Shown piece by piece: positions 8,254 through 16,447 of a stretch of 64,000 nucleotides of DNA (position 1 is the first letter of the stretch; each line of letters begins with the position of its first letter). Both the position numbers and the translations under genes were made by a program. The notes below the pieces were generated by a model. The model did no database searches. It saw nothing but the letters and a program-made list of their open reading frames with translations, and was not told where the DNA came from. Source of the DNA: Paragemmobacter ruber (GTDB lineage Bacteria > Pseudomonadota > Alphaproteobacteria > Rhodobacterales > Rhodobacteraceae); assembly GCF_009908315.1 (NCBI RefSeq), contig NZ_JAAATW010000001.1, forward strand, positions 558,001 through 622,000, in the 5' to 3' direction.

Positions 8254-10352
8254 CAGAAGGTGATCCGCTTGGCCACCGACAGCTTCGCCGTCCGTCCCAC
8301 CGCATTGTCGAGGCTCAGGTTGTTGCGATAGGCCCGGTCAAAGACATTCTCGACCGACAGGTTCACATCCAGCCCCGCCAGCGGCCCTTCCTCCGGCGAC
8401 CATGTCAGGAAGATGTCATGGGTGTCATAGGATGCCCCGCTCGTCGTCGCGCTCGAGGTGCGGATCTTGTCGAAATAGCTCGCCCGCCAGCCGATGGTCA
8501 GGCCCTGTTCCGGCAGCTTCGCCCCCACTGTCAGCACCACATTCTCGGCCGGCGTGTCCGGCAGCGTCAGCCCGGTCGCCCGGTTCTTCGATTTCACATG
8601 GGCATATGCCAGCTGGGCGAACCACCGATCCGCGTCATAGGCGGCCTCCACCTCGGCCCCCCACAACTCCGCCGCCGCGATGTTGGAGAAGTACGGCACC
8701 GCAGGCCCCCCGGCCACACGCGGGGTGGTGGCGATCATGTTGGTCAGGTCATTGTGGAAGGCCGTCACCTTCATCTGGAAGCTGTCGCCCTCGGCCAGCC
8801 ACCCCTCGCGCTGGAAGGTGAAGCCCAACTCCACCGTATCCGCCTCTTCCTTCTTGAGGTTCAGGCTTGGCGTCCGTGCGGGCAGCACACCCGCCGCCTC
8901 GCTGGAATAAAGCTCATCCAGCGTCGGCATCCGCTCGGTCCGCGCCAGCGATCCGAAGACGGCAAAGCTGTCATTCAACTCGTACATCGCCGCGATCTTG
9001 GGCGAGATGGCGGTGTCGTCCTGCACCAAGGCGCCCGCTGCGGCGGCCGATGCGCCCGGGGTCTGCTTGCCGAAATCCACCCGCACGCCCGGGATGATCG
9101 TCAGCCGCTCACCATAGGTGAATTCGCCTTGGGCATAGAGCCCCATCCGCCGATCCGTCCCCTCGGGATGAAAGCCCAGCGCCCCCAGCGACGATGTCGC
9201 ACTGCGCTTTTGCTCCGATACCTGCACGCCTACGGTCAGGTAATTCTCCCACGCGCCCGCGCTCAGATCGGCGGTGTTCTCAAGCTTCAGCGTCGTCGTG
9301 GCATACCCGTAAGAGCTGTCGCACAGCACCTGGAACGTCCCCGGAGCGCAGGATGCGCCCAGCGTGTAGTTGTCCTTCTCCACGCTCGTATCGGTGTAGG
9401 AAAGCTGTGCCGTGACATCCAGAAGCGGGTTGTCGCGGAACTCGTTCCGCCAGGCGAGCGTCAGCGTATCATCCACCGCATGCAGGTCGTGCAGGCCAAA
9501 GGCGCCCACCGTGGCGCCCCCCGTCTGGGCCACCGGCGTGCGGTCCAGATCGCTGTCGGTGCGCGACAGCGTCAGCGTCAGGCTCTGCTCCTCGTCCTCG
9601 CCGAAATACCACCGGCCCTTCAGCAATCCCGACATGCCTTCATAGGCCGTGCCCGCGATCCGGTTGCCGGCCCCGTCAACCTTGTCGTTGCCGGTGCTGA
9701 CGTTGAAACCGGCAAGGTATTCGGCATTGCCCGCCCGTGTGGCCGAGATGATGCCCAGCTTCACGCCGTCACCATTGCTGTCATAGGTCGAGGAAAACCG
9801 CAGCGCGCGGGTTTCGCCCTCTTCCAGAAAATCACTCGCGTCGCGCGTGGTGAAATTCACCGCGCCGCCGATGGCCCCCGATCCGTACAACGTAGATGAG
9901 GCAGGCCCCTTCAGCACCTCCACCCGCTTGTAGAGGTCCAGATCGCCAAAGAACGATCCCATCCGATAGCTTTCATAGAACTTCGGCGCCCCATCGACAT
10001 TGACGATGATCCGCGCCTCGGATGCCGTCTGTTCGCTGTTGCCGATGCCCCGGATGTTGAACGCCTGACCCAGCGGCCGCGCTGATGCCCCCGCCCCCTG
10101 CACGCCCGGCACCGATTTGAACAGATCGCCGATATTGGATGGCTGGTCCCGTTCCAGTTCCTCTGCCTCGATCGTGCTGACGGCCTGTGGCGTGTCGATG
10201 GCCACCTTGGCCGTCCCGGTGCCAAGGATGATGCGCCCCAGCACCTGGAAGAACCCTTCGTTGTCCTGCGCGGCCGCAGGCGCGGCGCAAAGCAGAATCA
10301 CAGGAACAGTGCACAGCAGTCGCGCCCGTTGGGCGCCGGTTCGGATCGGCAT
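8253..10352 (-). CDS. TonB-dependent heme/hemoglobin-type receptor
   Basis: The 699-residue outer-membrane receptor has a signal peptide ending near residue 28 (CAAPAAAQD). A TonB-box-like region and plug domain follow (STIEAEELERDQPSNIGDLF, NIRGIGN, VEVLKGPASSTLYGSGAIGG), then a beta-barrel ending in the aromatic KLSVAKRITF. The ERMPTLDELY and LNLKKEEADTVELGF segments correspond to the FRAP/NPNL region of heme receptors. The operon with exbB-exbD-tonB and the divergent hemS-hmuTUV operon strongly support heme as ligand. The ATG at 10352 has an AAAGGGG ribosome-binding site; an upstream in-frame start at 10415 would add a non-signal-like extension. Expression is probably iron-controlled from the intergenic palindrome at 10488-10508. 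The hmuR name is plausible but is not assigned, because heme receptors carry several names. Confidence 0.9.
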   Translation of the reverse strand: MPIRTGAQRARLLCTVPVILLCAAPAAAQDNEGFFQVLGRIILGTGTAKVAIDTPQAVSTIEAEELERDQPSNIGDLFKSVPGVQGAGASARPLGQAFNIRGIGNSEQTASEARIIVNVDGAPKFYESYRMGSFFGDLDLYKRVEVLKGPASSTLYGSGAIGGAVNFTTRDASDFLEEGETRALRFSSTYDSNGDGVKLGIISATRAGNAEYLAGFNVSTGNDKVDGAGNRIAGTAYEGMSGLLKGRWYFGEDEEQSLTLTLSRTDSDLDRTPVAQTGGATVGAFGLHDLHAVDDTLTLAWRNEFRDNPLLDVTAQLSYTDTSVEKDNYTLGASCAPGTFQVLCDSSYGYATTTLKLENTADLSAGAWENYLTVGVQVSEQKRSATSSLGALGFHPEGTDRRMGLYAQGEFTYGERLTIIPGVRVDFGKQTPGASAAAAGALVQDDTAISPKIAAMYELNDSFAVFGSLARTERMPTLDELYSSEAAGVLPARTPSLNLKKEEADTVELGFTFQREGWLAEGDSFQMKVTAFHNDLTNMIATTPRVAGGPAVPYFSNIAAAELWGAEVEAAYDADRWFAQLAYAHVKSKNRATGLTLPDTPAENVVLTVGAKLPEQGLTIGWRASYFDKIRTSSATTSGASYDTHDIFLTWSPEEGPLAGLDVNLSVENVFDRAYRNNLSLDNAVGRTAKLSVAKRITF

Positions 10353-10487
10353 GGTTACCCCTTTTTGTCTTGTTCTTGAAAGGGCTGGCCGGGCGGATCG
10401 CTTGGCTGGCGGCAAGTCGGCCCCGCCTTGCGGATATTCCGACTTGATCTGTCAGGAAATGGCTTCTAGAAAGCCCGACTGTAACTG

Positions 10488-10508
10488 TCAAGTATCAACG
10501 ATACCTGA
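10488..10508. promoter_or_regulatory. Imperfect palindrome in the divergent heme promoter region
   Basis: Arms TCA-A-GTATC and GATAC-C-TGA flank an AAC spacer. Eight of nine positions per arm pair, with a single A/C mismatch. It lies 136 bases upstream of the receptor start and 69 bases upstream of the hemS start, in a 224-base divergent intergenic region. That is the expected place for an iron- or heme-responsive operator. A separate TTCTAGAA 8-mer palindrome lies at 10464-10471. I cannot assign either to Fur/Mur, RirA, Irr or IscR from sequence alone. Confidence 0.5.
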
Positions 10509-10576
10509 CCGCAGCGCACCAGCCCCGGCCCAGGCCGCCCGCCAGACGCGCCCCATTCCCTTGACTGGAGCACATC

Positions 10577-11629
10577 ATGGCTGATGGCCAAACCGCCCCG
10601 CTGACCCCCGCCGCAATCCGCGCCCTGCGGCTTGAAAACCCCAAGGCCCGCGCCCGCGACTTCGCCCATATGCACGGGCTGACCGAGGCCGCGCTGGTCG
10701 CCGCCCATGTCGGTCATGGCACCACCGCCATCGACGCCACGCCCGATCGGCTGTTTCCCCTGATCCGCGACCTTGGTGATGTGATGGCGCTGACTCGCAA
10801 CGAATCCTGCGTGCATGAACGGCGCGGCGTCTATTCCGACTACCGCTCCGGCCCCCATGCCGCCATGGTGCTTGACCCCGAGATTGACCTGCGCATCTTC
10901 CCCTCGCATTGGAAACACGCCTTTGCCGTGATGGAACCGGGCGAGGATGGCCCGCGCCGCAGCCTGCAGATCTTCGACGCCGCGGGGGATGCCGTCCACA
11001 AGGTGCATCTGAAGCCGCAGTCGCACGCGGATGCCTTCGACGCGCTGACCGCCGCCCTCGGCCTTTCCGACCAGTCGCAAACCCTTGCCCTGTCGCCCCG
11101 CGCGGCAACCGAAGGCCCGAAGCCCAACCCCGCCCGCACCGATGATCTGCGGCGGGAATGGGACGCGATGACCGACACGCATCAGTTCAACACCCTGACG
11201 CGGCGGCTGAAGATGAACCGCTTGGGCGCCTACCAACTCGCCGGCAGCCCGCGCGCCGAACGCATCGACACGGGCAGCGTGACACAGGCCCTGCACGCCG
11301 CCGCCGATGGCAAGATCCCCCTGATGATCTTCGTGGGCAATGCAGGCTGCATCCAGATCCATGGCGGCCCGATCGAAAAGGTCGTCCCCATGGGACCCTG
11401 GATCAACGTCATGGATCCCCGCTTCAACCTGCATCTGCGCACCGACCACATCGCCGAGGTCTGGCGCGTCTGGAAACCCACCCGCACCGGCGACGCCAAC
11501 AGCATCGAAGCCTTCGACAAGGACGGCGGCCTGATCCTGCAGATCTTCGGCTATCGCAAGGAAAAACCCCCCACCGCATGGAACGCCTTCGTCAAATCCC
11601 TCGCCACGCTGGAAGGAGTCTCGGCATGA
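10577..11629 (+). CDS. hemS: Hemin-degrading factor HemS/HmuS family
   Basis: The 350-residue cytoplasmic protein has the internal duplication typical of HemS/ChuS/HmuS. The N-terminal half contains RNESCVHERRGVYSDY and the C-terminal half the equivalent VGNAGCIQIHGGPIEKV, each followed by a DPEIDLRIF / DPRFNLHLR strand. The family binds heme delivered by the HmuTUV importer and stores, transfers or degrades it. The start ATG has a GGAG ribosome-binding site 8 bases upstream. It is the first gene of the rightward operon, and its stop overlaps the hmuT ATG by 4 bases. Whether it cleaves heme or mainly traffics it cannot be told from sequence. Confidence 0.9.
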   Translation: MADGQTAPLTPAAIRALRLENPKARARDFAHMHGLTEAALVAAHVGHGTTAIDATPDRLFPLIRDLGDVMALTRNESCVHERRGVYSDYRSGPHAAMVLDPEIDLRIFPSHWKHAFAVMEPGEDGPRRSLQIFDAAGDAVHKVHLKPQSHADAFDALTAALGLSDQSQTLALSPRAATEGPKPNPARTDDLRREWDAMTDTHQFNTLTRRLKMNRLGAYQLAGSPRAERIDTGSVTQALHAAADGKIPLMIFVGNAGCIQIHGGPIEKVVPMGPWINVMDPRFNLHLRTDHIAEVWRVWKPTRTGDANSIEAFDKDGGLILQIFGYRKEKPPTAWNAFVKSLATLEGVSA

Positions 11630-12507
11630 TCCGCCTTCTCGCCCCGCGGACCCTTGCGCTGTCCCTTGCGCTGGCTCAGTCGCTGACCCTGTCGCTGGCA
11701 ACCTCCGCCCCGGCCATGGCCGACCCGGCCCAGCGTGTGCTCACTCTGGGCGGGTCCGTCACCGAAATCGCTGTCGCCCTTGGCGCGCAGGATCGGCTGA
11801 TCGGGCGCGACACCACCTCGACCTTCCCGCCCGAAGTCACCGGCCTGCCCGATGTCGGCTATTTCCGCGCCCTCTCGCCCGAAGGCGTGCTGGCCCTGAA
11901 CCCCGATCTCATCCTGTCCGAGACGGGCGCAGGCCCGCAGGAGGCGCTCGATGTGCTGAACGCCGCGGGCATCCCCTTCATCGTGGCCGGCGCCGACACC
12001 ACCCCCGAAGGCCTGACCGCGAAGATCGAAACGGTTGCCCAAGCGCTTGACCTGCCCGCCGAAGGCAAGGCCCTCGCCGACAAGGTGGCGCAGGGCCTGC
12101 AACAGGCCCGCGACCGCGCCGCTACGGTGCAAGAGCCCAAGCGCGTCCTCTTCATCCTGTCCCTGCAGGGCGGCCGCGTCATGGCGGGCGGCGAAGGATC
12201 ATCGGCCGAAAGCATCATCACTCTCGCGGGCGGCATCAACGCAGGCAGCGGTTTCGAAGGCTACAAGCAGATCACGGATGAGGCCGTCCTGACCGCCGCC
12301 CCCGACGTGATCCTGATGATGGACCGCGAAGGCGACCTTGCCATCAACAACGATATGGTCATGGCCCATCCCGCCCTGTCCCAGACCCCTGCCGCCAAGG
12401 CGGGCCGCATCCTGCGCATGGATGGCCTTCTGCTTCTGGGTTTCGGCCCGCGCACCCCGCAGGCAGCGGTCGATCTGCACGCCCTGCTCTATCCCGGTCA
12501 GGGCTGA
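11626..12507 (+). CDS. hmuT: Heme ABC transporter periplasmic binding protein
   Basis: This 293-residue protein has an N-terminal signal peptide (hydrophobic LALSLALAQSLTLSLATSAPAMA, cleavage near residue 33). It also has the class III periplasmic-binding fold signature VLTLGGSVTEIAVALGAQDRLIGRD, followed by LPDVGYFRALSPEGVLALNPDLIL. The tyrosine of the DVGYFR segment falls where HmuT/PhuT/ShuT carry the heme-ligating Tyr. It captures heme in the periplasm and hands it to HmuUV. The ATG overlaps the hemS stop, and hmuU begins 3 bases after its stop. Confidence 0.92.
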   Translation: MIRLLAPRTLALSLALAQSLTLSLATSAPAMADPAQRVLTLGGSVTEIAVALGAQDRLIGRDTTSTFPPEVTGLPDVGYFRALSPEGVLALNPDLILSETGAGPQEALDVLNAAGIPFIVAGADTTPEGLTAKIETVAQALDLPAEGKALADKVAQGLQQARDRAATVQEPKRVLFILSLQGGRVMAGGEGSSAESIITLAGGINAGSGFEGYKQITDEAVLTAAPDVILMMDREGDLAINNDMVMAHPALSQTPAAKAGRILRMDGLLLLGFGPRTPQAAVDLHALLYPGQG

Positions 12508-12510
12508 TCC

Positions 12511-13584
12511 ATGGTCGCCCTGCCGCTGACCCGGCGCAGCGAAAGCCGTCCCCATCCGCAACTGGTGACGGCGGCGCTGCTCACCCTTCTCTGTGTCGTG
12601 TCGCTCCTGTCCCTCGGGACCGGCGCGGCGGGCCTGTCGCCCGCCCGCCTGATTGCCGCCTTCACCTCTGCCTTCACGGGGGCCGAGGCGCTGACACCGG
12701 CCGAGGCGCTGGTCCTTTACGACATCCGCCTTCCCCGCCTTGCCATGGGCCTGCTGGTGGGCGCCGCGCTGGCCGTGGCGGGCGCGCTGATGCAGGGCCT
12801 GTTCCGCAACCCCCTTGCCGATCCCGGCATCGTCGGCGTGGGCGCAGGCGCCGGACTGGGCGCCGTGGCTGCCATCGTGCTGGGGGGGATGCTTCCCCCC
12901 GCCCTCGCCGCGCTGACCGGGGCGCATCTCATCCCGGTCGCCGCCTTCGTCGGTGGCTGGATCGCCACGCTGATCCTGACCCACGTCGCCGCATCCGGCG
13001 GGCAGACCGCCATCGCCACACTGCTTCTGGCCGGGATCGCCCTTGGCGCCATCGCGGGCGCGGCCACCGGCATCCTCACCTACATCGCCGATGACCAGCA
13101 GTTGCGCGACCTTACCTTCTGGTCCATGGGATCGCTCGCCGGGGCAAGCTGGGCCAAGATCGCAACCGCCCTGCCCCTGATCCTGCCCGCGCTCCTTCTG
13201 TCGCCCCTCCTCGCCCGCGCCCTGAACGCGCTCGCCTTGGGCGAGCCGCAGGCCGCCCATCTGGGCATCCATGTCGAACGCACCAAACGGCTGGCCATCC
13301 TCGCCACCGCCGCCGCCGCAGGCGCGGCCACCGCGATCGCGGGTGGCATCGGCTTTGTCGGCATCGTCGTGCCGCATCTCCTGCGGCTGTCCACCGGGCC
13401 GGATCACCGCACCCTTCTGCCCAATGCGGCCCTTCTGGGCGGCACGCTGCTGATCGGGGCCGACATGATCGCCCGCACCCTCACCGCCCCGGCCGAGCTT
13501 CCCATCGGCATCGTCACCGCCACACTCGGCGCGCCGGTGTTCCTGTGGATCCTTTTGCGCCGCCGTGGCCTTGCCGGGATCTGA
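12511..13584 (+). CDS. hmuU: Heme ABC transporter permease (FecCD family)
   Basis: The 357-residue polytopic inner-membrane protein belongs to the FecCD/BtuC permease family. Signatures are the YDIRLPRLAMGLLVGAALAVAGALMQG block near residue 70, the FRNPLADPGIVGVGAGAG motif near 95, and the late GGIGFVGIVVPHLLRL loop that contacts the ATPase. About ten hydrophobic helices are visible. It transports heme with HmuT and HmuV. The ATG follows the hmuT stop by 3 bases, and hmuV follows by another 3, so the operon is tightly packed. Confidence 0.93.
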   Translation: MVALPLTRRSESRPHPQLVTAALLTLLCVVSLLSLGTGAAGLSPARLIAAFTSAFTGAEALTPAEALVLYDIRLPRLAMGLLVGAALAVAGALMQGLFRNPLADPGIVGVGAGAGLGAVAAIVLGGMLPPALAALTGAHLIPVAAFVGGWIATLILTHVAASGGQTAIATLLLAGIALGAIAGAATGILTYIADDQQLRDLTFWSMGSLAGASWAKIATALPLILPALLLSPLLARALNALALGEPQAAHLGIHVERTKRLAILATAAAAGAATAIAGGIGFVGIVVPHLLRLSTGPDHRTLLPNAALLGGTLLIGADMIARTLTAPAELPIGIVTATLGAPVFLWILLRRRGLAGI

Positions 13585-13587
13585 TCC

Positions 13588-14373
13588 ATGCTCAACGCGA
13601 CCGACCTCACCCTTGTCCGCGATGGCCGCACCATCCTGCAGGGGATTACCCTCAGCGCCCGCCCCGGCGAAGTCACCGCCATCATCGGCCCCAACGGATC
13701 GGGCAAGACCACACTGATGGCCGCGCTCACCGGCGACCTTGCCCCTGTCACGGGCCGTGTCACGCTGAACGGCGATGACATCGCGCACCTCTCCCCTCGC
13801 CACCTCGCCGCCCGCCGCGCCGTGCTGGCACAGGAGACACAGGTGGCCTTTCCCTTCACCGTGGCCGAAATCCTGCAACTCGGGGTCGAGGCCGGCACCG
13901 GCCCCGCCGACCCGGCCCTCATCCCGCGCCTTCTGGCCGAGGTTGACCTGCCCGACACCGCCAATCGCCCCATCCACGCCCTGTCGGGTGGCGAACGCCA
14001 GCGCATCCACCTTGCCCGAACCCTTGCGCAGGCACGCCGCCCTCACAACGATCACGGGCCGATGTGGTTGTTTCTGGATGAACCTGTCTCCAGCCTCGAC
14101 ATCGCGCATCAGCTTATGGTCATGCGCCGCGCCCGCCGCTTTGCGGCCGAAGGCGGCGGCGTGGTCGCGGTCATGCATGACCTCAACCTCACCGCCATGA
14201 CGGCCGATCATGTGGTCCTGCTCGCGGAAGGCGGCCTTCTGGCGGCAGGCCCGCCAGAGCAGGTGATGACCGACCGTCTCCTGTCCCGGGCCTATCGCTG
14301 CGACATCCGCACCAACCGCACCCCCGCCTCGGGTCCCTACCTCCTGCCCCAGATGGCCGGGGCAGCGGAATGA
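13588..14373 (+). CDS. hmuV: Heme ABC transporter ATP-binding protein
   Basis: The 261-residue ATPase contains Walker A GPNGSGKTT (residues 34-42), the signature LSGGERQRIHLARTLAQ, Walker B WLFLDEPVSSLD and the switch histidine in VMHDLNLTA. The insertion after the signature (ARRPHNDHGPMWLFLDEP) is typical of HmuV proteins. It energises HmuU. It ends the rightward heme operon; a long GC-rich hairpin follows at 14375-14415. Confidence 0.93.
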   Translation: MLNATDLTLVRDGRTILQGITLSARPGEVTAIIGPNGSGKTTLMAALTGDLAPVTGRVTLNGDDIAHLSPRHLAARRAVLAQETQVAFPFTVAEILQLGVEAGTGPADPALIPRLLAEVDLPDTANRPIHALSGGERQRIHLARTLAQARRPHNDHGPMWLFLDEPVSSLDIAHQLMVMRRARRFAAEGGGVVAVMHDLNLTAMTADHVVLLAEGGLLAAGPPEQVMTDRLLSRAYRCDIRTNRTPASGPYLLPQMAGAAE

Positions 14374-14374
14374 A

Positions 14375-14415
14375 CCGGGGCGCGCGCAAGGATCACCCCC
14401 CCGCGCGCACCCCGG
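14375..14415. terminator. Candidate hairpin between convergent hmuV and RTX genes
   Basis: CCGGGG-C-GCGCGC and GCGCGC-A-CCCCGG form 13-nt arms with one mismatch around a 15-nt loop. It lies between two convergent genes, as expected of a bidirectional transcription end, but has no T-run. A rho-independent role is therefore uncertain. Confidence 0.45.
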
Positions 14416-14434
14416 CCCATCTTCGCCTGCAGCG

Positions 14435-15439
14435 TCAGATGAAATCGAACTCCGGCACGTGGTCAAAGGCGATGTGATTGCCCAGATCAAAGGGCTCCGT
14501 CACCCCCGCCAGCACCATCGACTGCGCGCCGAACCGCACCACGGCCCCCGTGGCGTCATAACGCACCGCGATATCCGACAGGTCCAGCCCCAGCGCCGCG
14601 TCAAACACGATCCGGTCGCCCTCGCCCGCCGAGAAGTCCGTCACCCTGTCCCCGTTCCCGAAGACAAAGCTGTCGCCGCCCCGGCCACCGATCAGCAGAT
14701 CGACCCCGGCCCCGCCGTTCAGCAGGTCGTTGCCTTCGCCACCCTCCAGCCGGTCCCGCCCAGCCCCGCCCAGGATCAGGTCATTGCCTTCGCCACCCAG
14801 AACCGTGTCATTCCCTGCCCCGGCATCCACCCGGTCATTGCCGCGCCCGGCATCCACCCGATCCCTTCCGCCCAGCGACAGGATGGTATCATTTCCATCG
14901 CGCCCCTCGATCCGGTTCGCCGCCGCCGTGCCCGTCAGCGTGTCATTCTGGTTCGTGCCGGTCAGGTTGGGCGAGGGTGGCGCAGGCGGCACCACGACCC
15001 CTGCCGCCGGCACCCAGTTGCCGATGGCCGAAAAGACCGGCTCCGTCCCCGCCTGCAGCGCAATGTCGGACACAAGGATCTTTTCCAGTTGCAGCCCGGC
15101 ATAGGCCCCGCCGATCCCCGCTGCCGGACTTTCCGAGATATACAGGAAATCCCCGCCATTCTTGGCCTGATCGGGATCGACATCCAGCGCGTTGGCAGCA
15201 GAGACGCCAAAGGTCGTCACCTGCCCCGTGGCGGTCGTCACCGTCAGCCCGATGATCGACCCCGCCCCACCGACATAGGCCCCCGTCACCGGGTCAATCG
15301 CCCCCGGTGCCGCCACCAGCGTCACCGTATCCGTGGCCGAAAACCAGACCCGGCCGATCTCGACCGAAACGGTCGTCCCGTTCTCCCTGAATTGCAGCGC
15401 CTCGCCGATCTGGTTTCCGCGCAAAGTGATCGTTGTCAT
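14435..15439 (-). CDS. RTX-type calcium-binding secreted protein of unknown function
   Basis: The 334-residue product has a unique N-terminal domain (about 1-155), a short Pro-rich linker (VVVPPAPPSPN) and six or more GGxGxDxxx nonapeptide repeats. The repeats run through about 155-250 and include GAGNDTVLGGEGNDLILGG. A C-terminal domain of about 75 residues follows, including FVFGNGDRVTDFSAGEGDRI, of the sort used as a type I secretion signal. No Sec signal peptide is present, in keeping with T1SS export. I start it at the ATG at 15439 because the GAGG upstream is correctly spaced from it; the ATG at 15442 would be only 3 nt from it. The N-domain is not one I recognise. Position next to the heme operon is suggestive only, and no transporter gene is in the window. 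Confidence 0.8.
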   Translation of the reverse strand: MTTITLRGNQIGEALQFRENGTTVSVEIGRVWFSATDTVTLVAAPGAIDPVTGAYVGGAGSIIGLTVTTATGQVTTFGVSAANALDVDPDQAKNGGDFLYISESPAAGIGGAYAGLQLEKILVSDIALQAGTEPVFSAIGNWVPAAGVVVPPAPPSPNLTGTNQNDTLTGTAAANRIEGRDGNDTILSLGGRDRVDAGRGNDRVDAGAGNDTVLGGEGNDLILGGAGRDRLEGGEGNDLLNGGAGVDLLIGGRGGDSFVFGNGDRVTDFSAGEGDRIVFDAALGLDLSDIAVRYDATGAVVRFGAQSMVLAGVTEPFDLGNHIAFDHVPEFDFI

Positions 15440-15669
15440 CATACACCTCGTTACAAACTGGCCCGGAGTTACGCTCCTGAAGCACAAACGCCGCGACGGC
15501 CGCCTCTATTCCAACAAGGGTACGAAAATCCTGTCAGACGGCCCGTTTGGCGGTGAAGATGCCGGTGCTTTCCCGGCCACCGCAAAGGGCGGCGGGCCCC
15601 ATGGCAAAGCCAGAAGGCCCGTTGCGTTCAGTGGCGCGTGGGCGCCCAACAGCGCCCCGCGACCCCATC

Positions 15670-16440
15670 CTAATGCAGCCCGAACTCCGCCATCAGCCGC
15701 CGCCGCAGGGCCACGAAGGCCGGGGTGCTGCGGTCGCGGGGGCGGGGCAGGTCCAGCTCGATCAGCCGCGTCGGGCTCGCGCTGTCCTTCGACATGACCA
15801 ACACGCGGTCGGCAAGGAAGATCGCCTCTTCCAGATCATGGGTGACAAGGATCATCGTCACCCCTTCCTCCCGCCAGATGCGCGCCAACTCCTCCTGCAT
15901 GGTCAGCTTCGTCATCGCATCCAGCGCGCCCAGGGGTTCATCCAGCAGCAGGATTTCGGGTTGCACGGTCAGCGCCCGCGCAATGCCCACCCGCTGCGCC
16001 ATGCCGCCCGACAACTGGCGCGGATAGGCCTCCTCGAACCCGGCCAGCCCCACCAGCCGGATGTAATGCCGCGCGCGATCGGCGGCCCTGGCGGCGGGTG
16101 TCCCACGCACCTCCAGCCCGAAGGCCACGTTCTGCGCCACCGTCAGCCAGGGAAGCAGGCGCGGCTCCTGAAAGATCACCGCCCGCTGGTTGCCGATCCC
16201 ATGGACCGGCGCGCCGTCGATCAGCACATCGCCGCGGTCCGGTTCCTCCAGCCCGGCCAGCACGCGCAGAAGCGTGGTCTTGCCACAGCCAGAGGGGCCC
16301 ACGATGGCGATGGCCTCGCCGCCCCGGATGTCCAGATCAATCCCGCGCAGCACATCCAGCCTGCGCCCGTTCAGGGTGAAGGATTTGGAGAGGTCACGGA
16401 TCGTGACCTCTCCACGGCGGGCGGTGTCCACCACGCGCAT
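15670..16440 (-). CDS. ABC transporter ATPase (SsuB/TauB-like)
   Basis: The 256-residue ATPase has Walker A GPSGCGKTT near residue 48, signature LSGGMAQRVGIARALTV, Walker B ILLLDEPLGALDAMTK and switch VTHDLEEA. These are typical of the nitrate/sulfonate/taurine importer group. The frame is open further upstream, but that part is antisense to the binding-protein gene. The ATG at 16440, 7 bases after that gene's stop, gives the normal family length. It is the last gene of the five-gene leftward operon. Substrate is inferred from the neighbouring flavin monooxygenase. Confidence 0.88.
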   Translation of the reverse strand: MRVVDTARRGEVTIRDLSKSFTLNGRRLDVLRGIDLDIRGGEAIAIVGPSGCGKTTLLRVLAGLEEPDRGDVLIDGAPVHGIGNQRAVIFQEPRLLPWLTVAQNVAFGLEVRGTPAARAADRARHYIRLVGLAGFEEAYPRQLSGGMAQRVGIARALTVQPEILLLDEPLGALDAMTKLTMQEELARIWREEGVTMILVTHDLEEAIFLADRVLVMSKDSASPTRLIELDLPRPRDRSTPAFVALRRRLMAEFGLH

Positions 16441-16447
16441 CGCGGCC

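Noticed and set aside
10464-10471. TTCTAGAA palindrome as an Irr-type box
   Set aside because: It lacks the flanking TTTA/TAAA arms and the spacing of the Irr ICE motif, so it is too short to call.
12199-14490. A 763-codon minus-strand open frame across hmuT-hmuU-hmuV
   Set aside because: It spans three recognised heme genes, crosses their boundaries and has a Gly/Arg/Asp-rich shadow composition.
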